From the NCBI RefSeq assembly GCF_011397635.1, contig NC_064755.1, positions 38,360,059 through 38,424,058 of the forward strand: DNA of 64,000 bases. Direction: 5' to 3'. A program made the position numbers and the translations under genes. The DNA is from Epinephelus fuscoguttatus. Its lineage: Eukaryota; Chordata; Actinopteri; Perciformes; Serranidae. Shown here piece after piece: positions 35,058 through 46,729 of this stretch. The notes beneath the pieces are model-generated. The model was not told the origin of the DNA. It worked only from the letters and a program-made list of their open reading frames with translations, and did not search any database. Positions within the stretch are counted from its first letter, which is position 1, and each line of letters begins with the position of its first letter.

Positions 35058-38000
35058 TCACGCAGTGCTTTTGGTGGGCAGCTCCGTGCTGTTGTGTCGC
35101 GTCTTGCGTGACGTGCCGTCGTCTCGCGGCCGGGCCTTCTGCAGGTTGGACATGGCGGCAGTGCGCTCGATGTCGATAAGGGCGTAGAGCTCGGTGCGGC
35201 GGGTGGGGGTAGTGGGGGGCAGCGGGGAGGTGGGGGTGCGGGGCGTGTGGGGGTTGCTGCCATCTGAAGCGCCCTTGTTCCCCGCACTGTTGTCCATCTC
35301 CACCTCGATGTAGTTGAGCGTTTTGGGCGGCTCTGGATGACCCGATAGCGGCGGCCGGCGGAAGTCGAAGTTGAAGATGGTCGGTCCGTCTGTGCGGCGC
35401 CGTGCCGTTTCAGGCCGGTGGGCACTGAGCGGCGCCGTCACATTCTCTGTGTTGACGTAGTTGTGTGAAGACTCGAGGGCAGCGGACAGAGGGTGGGAGT
35501 AGGAGTGGTGCAGCAGGCCATGGTGGGGGTGGTGATTGTAGCCATTGAGCGATGGCGTTTTAAGGCCGCTGCAGCCGTTCTCCTCCTCCTCCGAGCTCGG
35601 CTTCCTCGCCTCCCACACCGGCGGCAGTGCCGGCAGGTTCTCGTAGTCCAGCAGGGCGGTGCGCCGCTGGGCCGAGTTGTTGACATTCTGCAGGTCGGGG
35701 GTGAGGGGGGGTGGGCGGTGGCGGCGAGGAGCTGTGGAGGGATTGGAGGAGGAGCCGTTGGAGAGCTGGGGGGCCGGCTCAGCCTCGACGGGGGCCTCGG
35801 TGTGGCCGTTAGTGTCTCGGGGCTCCTCGGCCTCCTTGGCCTCCTGCTGTCTTTTCTCCTTCTCCATCAGCTGCCTCTGAACAGGGGTGGGGCCCAGCAC
35901 GAAGCGAACCCCCTGAGGCTCCAGCAGCACCTGGGGCTCCGGCTGAGCAGGCGGGGCCGGCGGCTCGGTGCGGACCCTTGGAGGAGGCGGAGGGGTCGGA
36001 GGACACTGAGACTGAGGAGAGGTGGGACTCTCCAGAGGGGTGGTGACAGTCAGAGGGCTGGGCTGGTCCTCCAGGAGCCCCGTGGTGTTCACATAGGTGT
36101 GAACCTGCACGGAGGAAACCACAGCGAGGTCATTACATCATTATGAGAGCATCATTAGATCATTAGATGAGACATTCACCTTGATATTTGTTCTTTGTTT
36201 CAACAGAAGTACATTATTTACAGTAACTAATTTTTCAGAGTAATGGTACTGTCTCCTCTAAATCTATTTATTTTATTTTGAAAAGCTATAGTTTTGTTGT
36301 TAAATAAATAAACACATCCAAGTACTGATTATGTTTCTTCATCTGTGGTTAAACCTTACAGACTGGAGTCAGCTGATAAAAGATATCGACCTGTTAAATC
36401 TGATCCAACAGACCAAACACTTCTTGTCTGGATGATTAGTAATGATCAGTATTAATATGGCGAACAGGAAGTGTGTGTGACTCACCGCTTCATCAGCCAC
36501 CAGCAGAGGGTGAGTGGACTCCTCTCCCACAGAGGGCAGACGGGTGCTGGCCACAGATGGGTGACGGGTGGAGGGGTGAGACGGTGCCTCACCCACAGAC
36601 GGGATCCTGGTCACACCGTTAGGCACCGTGGGCACAGAGTAACCCAGAGCTGACCACACACACACACACACACACACGCACGCACGCACAAACATACACA
36701 CATGAAGATACGTGCAATTTAATGACTGTAAAGTAATTTCAGGATGCCTCATGTAAAGGGTGTGTGTGTGTGTGTGTGCCTGTGTGTGTGTTTACCTGCA
36801 GGAGTGTGTGCTGCCTGGTGGTTGGGCTCCAGCACCGCCTCCTCCACCACGCTGATGCTGTGGCTGTGCATCACCTCCTGCAGCATGTTGAAGATCTCTT
36901 CAGCTCGAGAACATTTGAAGGCAAAAATACCTGAAAACACAGAAATAAAACTCAGCTGTCTGTTTGTGTTCATGTTGTTCAGCCTGTTTGGGAGAGCAGG
37001 TTAGTGAAAACTCTTCAGTTTTCAGTTCCAGTAAGAGAAGTAACTTGAGCCCCTTTTACACAGTCGGTTCAAGGCGGGAATATTGCATCGTTATGCCACA
37101 TCACTGTCCTGTATGAAGAGTATAATCGTGGGATTGGGGGACAGAGTTGTCTCGCCTTAAAGCCAGCAGTGGAGGTAGTAACAGCACCAAAGCAACATCT
37201 GTGTAAAAGGGACAGCCAGCAGGACGTGATCATGGGCAGCAAGGGTGTGATGTTTTGATGACATGTTATGTGTGACCCACTGCAGGAGATTTAAAAAGCA
37301 TCTGGTGGCAGTTAGCAGATAACTCAAAGATGAACAGCAGCCGAAATTGGGAAAACAATGAGGTAAGGGAGCTCCTTACCCTCCGAGCAGAGCATGAGAT
37401 CAGTCTCCATATAACAGGGACGGTTAGTGATTGTTATGCCATTATTAATGTTTATAAAGAGCTGCCCATGCACACTTAACACGTGACTCTAGAAGCTGAC
37501 AGTGTTACACATCACACCTGTCATGCCTCTTTTGTCTCTGAGATGCTAGCATGCTGTCTAAAATCACACACTGGAGCAGCAAGATGCTCATTGATTCAGT
37601 CGGTATCAAAGCGTGGATCAAAGCGGGTTTAGCAAAAACTCTGATTAAGTTAACCCTGAGATGAGGGGAACTCTGGGTTTTCCGTTTCACAAAGAGGGGT
37701 AACTTTAACTCTGGGTCAGTTACTGTGGTACTGCGTGAACATTACAACAACTGGCAGGTTTTCTTCAACAAACCCTGAGTTTCTGTCCGTCTCCTCTCTC
37801 TGACAGAATCAGACACTGTTTTATTTCCTCATTGATTCAGTCCCAATCAAAGCACTGTTTACTGTATGTCACAATCAAAATCCTGGCTGGATATTGATTT
37901 GTTACTCAGGACAATTTCAGCATCAAGTCATAAAACTGTGTTAACTTATTGACACATTTTCCTGCTCTGACTATTTTCTTAAAGATAAATGTGCAAGGTC

Positions 38001-40023
38001 CACATACAGGCCTTAAAATACATGACACATTTATCATAATCCTGACGAGCTCTGGCGACGTAGCTCACCATCCTAATTATTATCATCTCAACACCCATTG
38101 GATTAAAATTAAGGCCCTGCCTATTACTGAGCTGTTGCCACGGTGAATCGTAATATGTGATTGACGATGGCTTTTCTCATTCACCGCAAATGAGCTTTAC
38201 CCAGAGTGAACATCTTAGAGCTGATTGAACTGACTCTGATCAGCTGTTTTGAAACCGAAAACACTCAGTTTGCCAATCGCAGGGTTCATCGACTCAGAGT
38301 TCAGGATCAGACTCAGAGTTAACTACACCTGCTTTCTGGAACAGACCCCTGGACACAGATGATGCAGCAGAACGCCAGGCGTAGTGAAAGTGAAACTCAA
38401 CCAGACAGTTTTATCGAGTGTCATGTGACACATACCTTGACCCGTCTGGCAGCGGCGGCCGCTCTCAAATGAGAACAGGTTTGAGTCATAGCCATAGCGC
38501 CGTAAGCACAGGTAAGGCCACCGGACGTCGTCACGGCGATGGGTGTGGAGGACGAGCTCAGCATCGGTAAGCTCCATCACACCTGAGCCCAACTCGTTCC
38601 CATCGTCGTCCACGTTTATCACCTATACAGGTAAAATACAATGAGACACAGTCAAAGGCAGGTACACAACAACACACAGTCAGAGGCAGGTACACAACAA
38701 CAACACACAGTCAGAGGCAAGTACACAACAACAAAAACAACACACAGACAGACAGAGGCAGGTACACAACAACATCACACAGTCAGAGGGAGGTACACAA
38801 CAACAACAACACACAGACAGTGGCAGGTACACAACAACACAGTCAGAGACAGGTACACAACAACAACACACAGACAGACAGACAGAGGCAGGTACACAAC
38901 AACATCACACAGTCAGAGGGAGGTACACAACAACAACAATGCAGTCAGAGACAGGTACACAACAACAACAACGGCAACAACAACAACACACAGAGAGAGG
39001 CAGGTACACAACAACAACAACAACACAGTCAGAGACAGGTACACAACAACAACAACAAAAATACACAGTCAGAGGCAGGTACAAAACAAATAAACAGTCC
39101 GGGGAAGGTATACACTGCCAACAACAACATCAACATACAGTCAGAGACAAGTAAACAACAACACACAGTCAGAGGCAGGTACACCACAACAACAACACAC
39201 AGTCAGAGGCAGGTACACCACAACAACAACACACTGTCAGGGGAAGATACACACCACTACCACAACCACCAACAACACAGAGTCAGAGACAAGTAAACAA
39301 CAACAACAATAACAATACACAGTCAGAGGCAGGTACACACCGCCAACAACATCAACATACAGTCAGAGACAAGTAAACAACAACAACATACAGTCAGAGG
39401 CATGTACACAACAACAACAACAACAACAACAACAACACACAGTCAGGGGAATATACACACCACCACCAACATACAGTCAGAGACAAGTAAACAACAACAA
39501 CATACAGTCGGAGGCAGGTACCCAACAAACGCACACAGTCAGGGGAAGGTACACACCGCCAACAACATACAGTCAAAGGTACACAACAATAACATCACAG
39601 TCAGAATGTATGCACAACAACAACACACAGTCAAAATGTGTGCACAACAACAACAACACACAGTCGAAGACAAGTACACAACAACTATATACAGTCAGAA
39701 GCAGATACACAACAACTGCAACAACAAACAGTCAGACGCAGGTACAGAGCATCAGGTCACGACAGAGTAATCCAGGGTGTATGCCGACTGTGATAATACA
39801 CACCTTGGATTATTCACTGTGATGGTAAATGATCCAGGATGTGTACAGACTGTGACTGTGATATTGAGTAATCCAGAATGTGCACCAACTGACTGTGACG
39901 GTGAATAATGTGGGTGTATGCTGACTGACTGAGGATCCTGCAGAGGCATGAACTCACCTTGAATTTACTTTGATGATTATCTGGAATTGACTCTTTCTCT
40001 GGACAGCTTAAACAGCTACCCAT
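35058..40023 (-). CDS. frs2: FRS2-family FGF receptor substrate (docking protein)
   Basis: Membrane-anchored adaptor that links FGF and neurotrophin receptors to Grb2 and Shp2. Coding exons on the minus strand: 40023-39958, 38622-38436, 36930-36796, 36649-36486 and 36104-35058. They total 1,599 bases (532 codons plus stop) with all phases consistent. The N-terminus MGSCLSC carries the N-myristoylation glycine. The PTB domain follows (residues about 12-120: INVDDDGNELGSGVMELTD, LCLRRYGYDSNLFSFESG, GRRCQTGQG). The long last exon holds docking tyrosines HTYVNTTG, LDYENLPALPPVWEARK, HNYVNTENVT, LNYIEVEMD and ELYALIDIERTAAMS. The tail RDDGTSRKTRHNSTELP is very close to FRS2. The FRS2 site around human Tyr306 (YEN) is not seen. 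Its place is taken by a Pro/Glu-rich stretch. The PTB end (VRWPYLCLRRYG, FKCSRAEEIFN) recalls FRS3, so this is a diverged paralogue, perhaps frs2b. Confidence 0.92.
36650..36795. repeat. CA/TG microsatellites filling a short frs2 intron
   Basis: The 146-base intron contains (AC)n at 36,655-36,689 next to the acceptor and (TG)n at 36,760-36,791 next to the donor. The two can pair because they are complementary. The acceptor uses TG repeats instead of a polypyrimidine tract. Confidence 0.85.
37610..38352. mobile_element. Candidate Harbinger-like non-autonomous transposon in frs2 intron
   Basis: The left part (aagcgggtttagcaaaaact, then gttaaccctgagatgagg) and the right part (gactcagagttcaggatcag, then gagttaactacacctgcttt) are related in inverted orientation. 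The right end tctggaacagacccct resembles common fish PIF/Harbinger ends. No transposase frame is seen. Limits are approximate. Confidence 0.45.
38635..39745. repeat. CAACAA-rich minisatellite in frs2 intron
   Basis: About 35-40 units of roughly 25-35 bases, each combining a caacaacaacacacagtcag part with an aggcaggtacaca part. The variable length comes from the number of CAA triplets. It directly adjoins the donor side of the coding exon ending at 38,622. Long Gln/Thr-rich frames across it (up to 158 codons) are repeat read-through and not genes. Confidence 0.92.
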
Positions 40024-40139
40024 GGCTTCTTCAGAGCACCATCTGATTTCTGGGAAACAACAAACACACATGTTTAAAACAACAACAACAACAACAACAC
40101 TGTGATTTTGAAGAGACATTTCTGTTGAGGTGTCCTCAC

Positions 40140-40228
40140 CTAGATCCTGCCTCCAGTAGCCCTGGTTCCATCCTCAGAGCCCGAGGGACTCTCATGCTTA
40201 AGTTTATCTGTTAACATGAACAGCAGCT
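40140..40228 (-). other. Probable 5' UTR exon of the FRS2-family gene
   Basis: An 89-base segment on the minus strand is bounded by an ag acceptor (gtctgtgcag) and a gtgagg donor. It lies just upstream of the first coding exon, whose own acceptor is at 40,050-40,051. It contains ATG triplets but no long frame. This is a splice-signal inference and needs transcript support. Confidence 0.45.
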
Positions 40229-43200
40229 CTGCACAGACAGAAAACATCAGAGGTGACATCGTCAGTCATGAGCTACATCAAGTTCATATCACACCTGAAA
40301 CTGTCAGTCCACAGGGCTGCATACTGCTCACATCTGAAGTGATACCAGTACTAGCACAATGAATTCTGTACTGGCACCCAACCCTACCTTTTATCCGTAC
40401 TTTAATCTTTCTATGGGCTAAAAACAAAACTGTAATTTCTTTATCAAGCTGCAGTCAACATGCGATTCTTCTCCACTGCTCTTTTCTAATCACACATAAA
40501 CCTAAGTCTGTCAGTCAGTCTGCCTGCTCCCTTGTGTGTGCATATATGTGTGTCTGCTCGTCTCTTTCACTCTCTGTTAAGACACAACTGACAAATATGT
40601 GGATTAAGTATGTAATTTACAAACATCAATGACACTAGCCTGTTTCTAAAATAAAACAGAATAGAAAACAAACCAGATAGACCCAAACTGTCTGCACTGT
40701 AGCAACTGTTTCGACTTGCTGGGAAGCCGACAGAGCTCTGTGGCACTGAGCGGTGCTTCCACCTTATTTCTCAACCCACCCGGTATTTTTTATGAAAATA
40801 TTGGCCCTTTAAAGATGTGTCCCAGATTTTTGTCAACTCTCAGATTTCTACGAATACATCACTTAATCAGGCATAAAAAAGGGTGAGCTATATCCTGTGG
40901 ATTCCTGTCTCACTTCCTGGTTTCCAAAAAGGTGGAACTGCTGCTCAAGTCCTGGTAAACTTTCTACTTTTTGATAAATTAATTAAATAGCATTGCTATT
41001 GGGTGTGTCTTAACCTTAGTAAGCCCCTCTAAATCAAAACTAAATAAGAACTGTGGTAAAAATGAGTATTGTCATTTGCATTAGGAGAACTCTTAGCAAC
41101 TTAAAAAAGCTACTCACTATGGCTGCTGTGAAATTAATAAATATATAACTTTTCATCAACTCCGTCAGATATTACCTCTGACATCCACGCTGACAGATGT
41201 AAAATTTCAGTATTTTGTCTCATTCCTGGTTGTAAGTGATGGTGTCTGTTGAATTCTGACAGAGGGAAATAGGTCTTTCACAGTTACTGAGATTTTGTTT
41301 GAAAGTTTGTCAGGTTGGTTACAGTCTCCCATCTTCTCAGATTTTTTTTAGTTGTCTACGTAACAGCTGATTTCTGTAAAAATCTTAAATAATCCAAAAA
41401 AAGGAGAGAAGATTCATGGTCAAAAATGGCTTTCTGTGTTATTCCAGGTTTTTTTTTTTTTGGTACTACTTTGTGTTTTTTAAGACATCAACCATGTTGG
41501 CTGTCAACTCCATCATAGAGAAGTTACCTCCATTAGACTGTTTTTCCCGTGTTATTATCATTAAATAAATGTTCACGATGATCTGTAAAAAGTTTCAATA
41601 GTATATGTTGTTTATTGCGAAGCCAAATTACAATATTGGTATTTATTTTCTTAATAAAAAGATTTCAAACATTTGATTATGTTGTATTTAACACAACAAA
41701 AATGAATAAACATTTCCTTCATATTTTATAATATGATGCCATGACTTTTTGTGTGTCTGACAGAGTCGATAAAATTCATGTTTTCAGATGCAAAAAAATG
41801 CTGTTTAAGAACAAATAAAATCACCATCACAGGGATTAATAGTCAAGACTCTGATCTTTTAAAATACATTATCTGAGCATAAATTAAGAGTAAAAAATAT
41901 ATATAAAAAATTAGGTTCTGTCCCAAGTCTCCAGTGTATATCAATATTATTCTAATTGTCATGAAATTATCATATACCTACTATTTCAATTAATATTTTA
42001 AAAGGGTTCATATTCTTATGCTGACTTCTGTTTATGTTTTTTTTTTGTTTTGGTCAACTTAAAGTCCCAAACTTGACTCGCCATCAAAGAAATAAAGCCA
42101 AATCATTGCAAGTGTTCACTGCATGTTTTTCCTTAAAAATGACAAATGATTGATCAAAACAGTTTCAGTTGATTATCTGTCAACCAACTATTTTTTTAAT
42201 TAACTGTTTCAGCGTGTGTGTAAAGAGTGAAGACCAGAGCTGTTAGTCAAGCCACAGAAAATTAAAATCAGTTATTTCTATAATGAATTAACAGTTTCAT
42301 TACGCTGAAATGCTCACTGCATCCAGAATCTTAAATGTGTAAACATTCATTATATTTCGCAATAAACTGAATATATTTGGGTTTTAAACATGACAATGTC
42401 ACTCTGACTCTGGGGGACTGTGAATGACATTTCACTAGATTACAACATTTTATAGTAGGACTCACTTTTCTGACATCTTAAACAGTGATCAGTTTATCAT
42501 TTGATGAAGAAATCAATTATCAGAGATTATTCCTCAATGAAAATAGTCACTGACTGCAGCTGTGCTCAGTTTTTTTAAATGTATAATTCACTCTGACATG
42601 TCAGTCCAAAAATCCAAAATGTCCAGTTTATTGTGAAATAAAACAGAAACTCTGACACCAGAGGATGTTTAGTATTTATGCTCATTCATTTGCGTTCGAC
42701 TAACATTTATATACTTTAGGTTAAATTATGATGAAAATATTCCACAACTAAAAAACATGCAATTTGTTATTTAAAGCTTCTGAAATATTAGATTGCTGTT
42801 TTGTTTGTTTGTTATCGGATGTTTTAGAGTTTTTGACTTTTGCACAGAACAAACAAACATTACTTTGACCTTTGCTGACTTGTGTCATTAATTCAGACAG
42901 ACTATATTTCACTTTGCACTGTTCTATATATATTTATACTTGCATTGTCATTGCCCACTGTATTAGCTGCACATATCCCAGTGTGTACATCAAACGCTGC
43001 TCATGCTGCTTGCAGTGTATATGTCTAGCATGTTCACATCTACCCTGTACTATTTATTATTTATATAACCACAACACAGTTGTATATTATTCTGCACATT
43101 AGTGATTTATAGACTTCTGGTTAGAGGCTAATCTGCATTACGGTGTCTCAGTCAGTTCCTGTACTCTGTTCAGTGAAATAAAGTTGAATCTGTTTTAAAA

Positions 43201-43750
43201 TGAATTACAGAAAAGTTAATTCATAAACTTAGTAAACAATGAAAACAGTCACTAGTTAGAGGCCTGCCTGTGATTTCAGGTTTAATGAAGTGTGAGTGGG
43301 ATACAATGGGACAGTGTTAAATGTTCACTATCACTTTCTGTTAAAGGTCCATACACACTGTGAGTTCCCAGTGTTCCCAGTTAACCGTGTCTGGGTGTTT
43401 ACCAGCCGAATAAACAGATCCCACGAGCAGCAGCTGGGTTGCCCGTAACTAACTTAGTCACTCTGCTAATTAACTAGTTAACTAACTATAAGTTGGTGTA
43501 ACTTTACGTTAACATCAGCTCCAGCCTGAATAAGTTAGTAATTAGCCGGAGAGTGATGATAGTGTAATGGCAGCTAGTTAGCACAAAGCTAACTGACCTC
43601 TCTGCTGGTTCAATAAGCTAACACTGATTTCAGCTACCTAATTAGCTCCGAGGCTAACTACAGTTAGCGTCCCGACAACACACCAACGCATTCCGCTCCT
43701 TGGCCTTACTCCTACTGTGAATCTGTAACATTTAACAGAGACATACTTAC
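40229..43750. other. First intron of the FRS2-family gene
   Basis: About 3.5 kb of AT-rich sequence without recognisable coding signal, tandem repeat or transposon ends that I could define. A probable first non-coding exon ends at 43,751, where the minus strand shows a perfect gtaagtatg donor. Confidence 0.5.
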
Positions 43751-44161
43751 ACCGTCAGTGTGTCGGATTACAGCCTCCAAACTTTCCGGACATCCACTCA
43801 GTGGTGAGGCAGCTCCAGTAAACCAATAACCAGCTAGCGTTAGCCCGCTGCTACACCAGCAGATCCTCCATCTTTCCTCTGCGCTGCTAGAGCGCCAAAA
43901 AAACAATCACAACTTCTTTCAGACGGGTCTAACGCTCCTGTTCGCGCAGATTAAACGACGACAAACGGTTTAAATCCATCGGTAGTACTCCGGGGTTCAC
44001 TGCGGGGGAACAGGTTCCGTCCAAAAGCACTTTTTTCTCGGGGAAAACCAAGTTTTGTGCGGTCGGACCGTGTTTTCTGCTGCTAGCCTGTTGGGCTAAA
44101 TCAACTTGGCTAAACTTCCGAGAGTTCAATGTGGTGGAGAGCCGCAGCTCTGCGCATGCGC
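43751..44161 (-). promoter_or_regulatory. CpG-rich promoter and first exon region of frs2, with NRF1 site
   Basis: CpG density rises sharply here relative to the flanks. The palindrome TGCGCATGCGC at 44,151-44,161 is an exact NRF1 site. The donor at 43,750/43,751 defines the end of a first non-coding exon, so transcription should start between about 43,850 and 44,150 on the minus strand. The 125-codon minus frame at 43,929-44,306 is probably incidental to the CpG island. Confidence 0.6.
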
Positions 44162-46100
44162 GGGTCGTGTGGTTTGGGACAGCCGGGCCTCTCCCAGCAG
44201 AGACTTCATAATGAGTGACTAACATCTGGAAATATACATAATTACTCTTCTTTATTATTATTACACAGGGGTGACTCACAACACTTACCAAACACATAAA
44301 CACCAACTGCTCCTTTTCTCATCAATATTCACTTCAGCTCAACTTTACATTACTGCAGGAAAATATGCTATTTAGTTCCTTACAGCCAAGGCAAGGCAAA
44401 TGTATTTACATAGCACATTTCATACCCAAAGTGCTTTATAGATTAAACCCTTTCTCCACCAAAATTTGGAGACACTGCAGGTGAATAGGGAAACATTTTT
44501 AACTAATACATTGCACAATGAACTTAGAGTAAAGACAGTAAAGATATTGAAATGGCAAGCTCTTTCAGTATTTTTTAAAAGTAAAACCAATTAAACCTTT
44601 TTAATCTGTTTTTTTTTTAATTTTAAGGTGAATTACAGTCTTCATTTAAAGTTTAATCATTGGTTTTTACCTTATCTTATCCCTGCCGTTATTTTTTATT
44701 TATCTATTTATTTATATATTTATTTTTATTCTATAAACTTTTAATTAGTTTTTTTCCTTAACTTAATTCAAATAGCATCTTTCATACAAACATGCATCTC
44801 AAAATGCTTCACATGGCAAAACTGTAATGATACAGACAATTTAAAGGATAAAACAAACAACTATTTCAGTTTTGCTTTGTGAAGCACTTACAGCTACATG
44901 TTTGTATGAAGAGTGCTATATAAATAAAGCTAAGTTGAGTTATAGTGAGACAACTTTTTTATATTACAAGTGTGCTGAAATGTTTATGTTTAAATATTAC
45001 ATGAATATATGTTTAAATATAACTTTATATGATGTACATTTTGCCATATATTTAGTACTTTGTTGTTCACTTTGAGAAAATGACCTTTAAAGATATGTAT
45101 TGCATTGTATTTTTAGACAGAAGACATTAGGGTACAAATTTTAACTAATAGATATCACCATGAAACTTCCCTAGTTGATTACTTACACTATGACAATTAT
45201 TTTCTATGTTACAAGATCTCTGAAATGTTATGTTTACATATTCCAATGAGGCATTATGTAGTCAATAATGTGTTTTTCAGTACATTTCCACTATAGAAAT
45301 CTGAACATAAATATGTGTTCTGGACATTTTCTTTCCACTAGCCTGACGTAAGACATGTTATGGAAATATATGGACAAAATTACATACAAATATTTTGTTT
45401 ATAATAAATTTGATAGTGATGCTGACATTATTTTTTATCACTAAATGTGAATTTAGCAATAAAAAATATTTTGTATTTATCCTGAAGGACGTTGAGCTCT
45501 AACTACTTTCTAATTCAGCGAACAAAAAAGCAACCAAGACACTTAATATGTTTCTGTTTTATAGTATTTTTGTTTGGTGTGATAAACCACAGGCTCTTTT
45601 CTTATTATTCTATTTGCATGTTCTTATGTTTCATCAAATAAAAAGAGTGACTAACAGAGAGTCATCTCTTTTTTATTATTATTGCATATCTAAAGTACTC
45701 AGATCATTTACTGCTGTAAAAGTAGTAATGCACTCTGTGGAAATACTCCACTACAATTAAAAGTCCTGCATTTAAAACCTCACTGAAGTAAAAGTATAAA
45801 TAATCAGCAACTTACAGTAGTTAAAGTAAAAGAATGTACATTTTAGTAATCTGTTCCACACTGTCAGTGTTTTGCTGTTATTTCTGACGTTCCTGGATTA
45901 ATATTACTGCAGGCTGTTTTCAGCTCTGTGACAATACATTTTCCAGCTGATCCAAGAGGGTTTATAGAGATTATTTAGCTTAAGAAGGAGGACTATTTTT
46001 TCAACACATAGAGGAACAGTTCATCCTTCTGTTCATAACAAACATTTCAACATCAGTGCATCTGGAGATACGTGGTTTTCACTGGACAGGAAGTAATAAT
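44162..46100. other. Intergenic region between frs2 and ptprb, left part
   Basis: AT-rich sequence with fragments of dispersed repeats. A tail-like piece (ggcaaatgtatttacatagc, then caaagtgctttatag) is at 44,390-44,440 and a related piece at 44,760-44,925. From about 45,690 an older repeat begins (aagtagtaatgcactctgtg, ggaaatactccactacaatt) and continues beyond the fold-back element. No gene is seen. Confidence 0.5.
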
Positions 46101-46170
46101 ATTATAACATTAATATAATATTCAACCCTGAGATGGTGTGGAAGTTTAAAGTAACATAATATGGAAATAC

Positions 46171-46729
46171 CTAAAGGGATAGTGCACCCAAAAATGAAAA
46201 TTCAGCCATTATCTACTCACCCATATGCCGAGGGAGGCTCTGGTGAAGTTTTAGAGTCCTCACAACACTTGCAGAGATCCAAGGGGATAGTGGGTAGCAA
46301 CACAACTCCACCTAATGCAGGCTGACGGCGCCCCAGATTCAAACATGGTGGTTTCACACATTGAAACCACAAAATATCTCCATACTGCTCGTCCGTAGTG
46401 ATCCAAGTGTCCTGAAGCCCCGACATGAGGCTAAAAACAGAGTTCAAATGATGTTTTTCCAAACAACTTTTTATGTCGGGGCTTCAGGACACTTGGATCA
46501 CTACGGACGAGCAGTATGGAGATATTTTGTGTTTTCAATTATGTGTTTTTGGACGTTTGAATCTGGGGTGCCGTCAGCCTCCATTAGGTGGAGTTGTGTT
46601 GCTACCCCCTCTCCCCTTGGATCTCTGCAAGTGTTGTGAGGACTCTCAGACTTCACCTGAGCCTCCATCGGCATATGGGTGAGTAGATAATGGCTGAATT
46701 TTCATTTTTGGGTGCACTATCGCTTTAAG
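46171..46729. mobile_element. Fold-back (palindromic) transposon, arms of about 270 bp
   Basis: The first half (46,171-about 46,440) is repeated as its reverse complement in the second half (about 46,455-46,729) with a very short loop. Shared phrases include gatagtgcacccaaaaatga, attatctactcacccatatg and cactacggacgagcagtatg. The ends are ctaaagggatagtgc and gcactatcgctttaag, pointing to a TTAA-like target site. This is the design of fold-back MITEs such as the fish Angel type (family assignment tentative). There are no coding frames beyond the mirror-image ones. Confidence 0.9.

Noticed and set aside
35493..36146. 217-codon plus-strand frame
   Set aside because: It is antisense to the GC-rich last exon of the FRS2-family gene, whose sense frame has clear conserved motifs.
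38641..39770. Plus-strand Gln/Thr-rich frames up to 158 codons
   Set aside because: They are read-through of the CAACAA minisatellite in an frs2 intron and have no start context or conserved domain.
35058..40023. Assignment of the adaptor to frs3
   Set aside because: HNYVNTENVT, NNSAQRRTALL and TELYALIDIERTAAMS are FRS2 features absent from FRS3 as I recall it. Some PTB residues are FRS3-like, so paralogue level is left open.
43929..44306. 125-codon minus frame upstream of frs2
   Set aside because: It lies over the CpG-rich promoter, has no recognisable domain and does not connect in frame to the frs2 coding exons.
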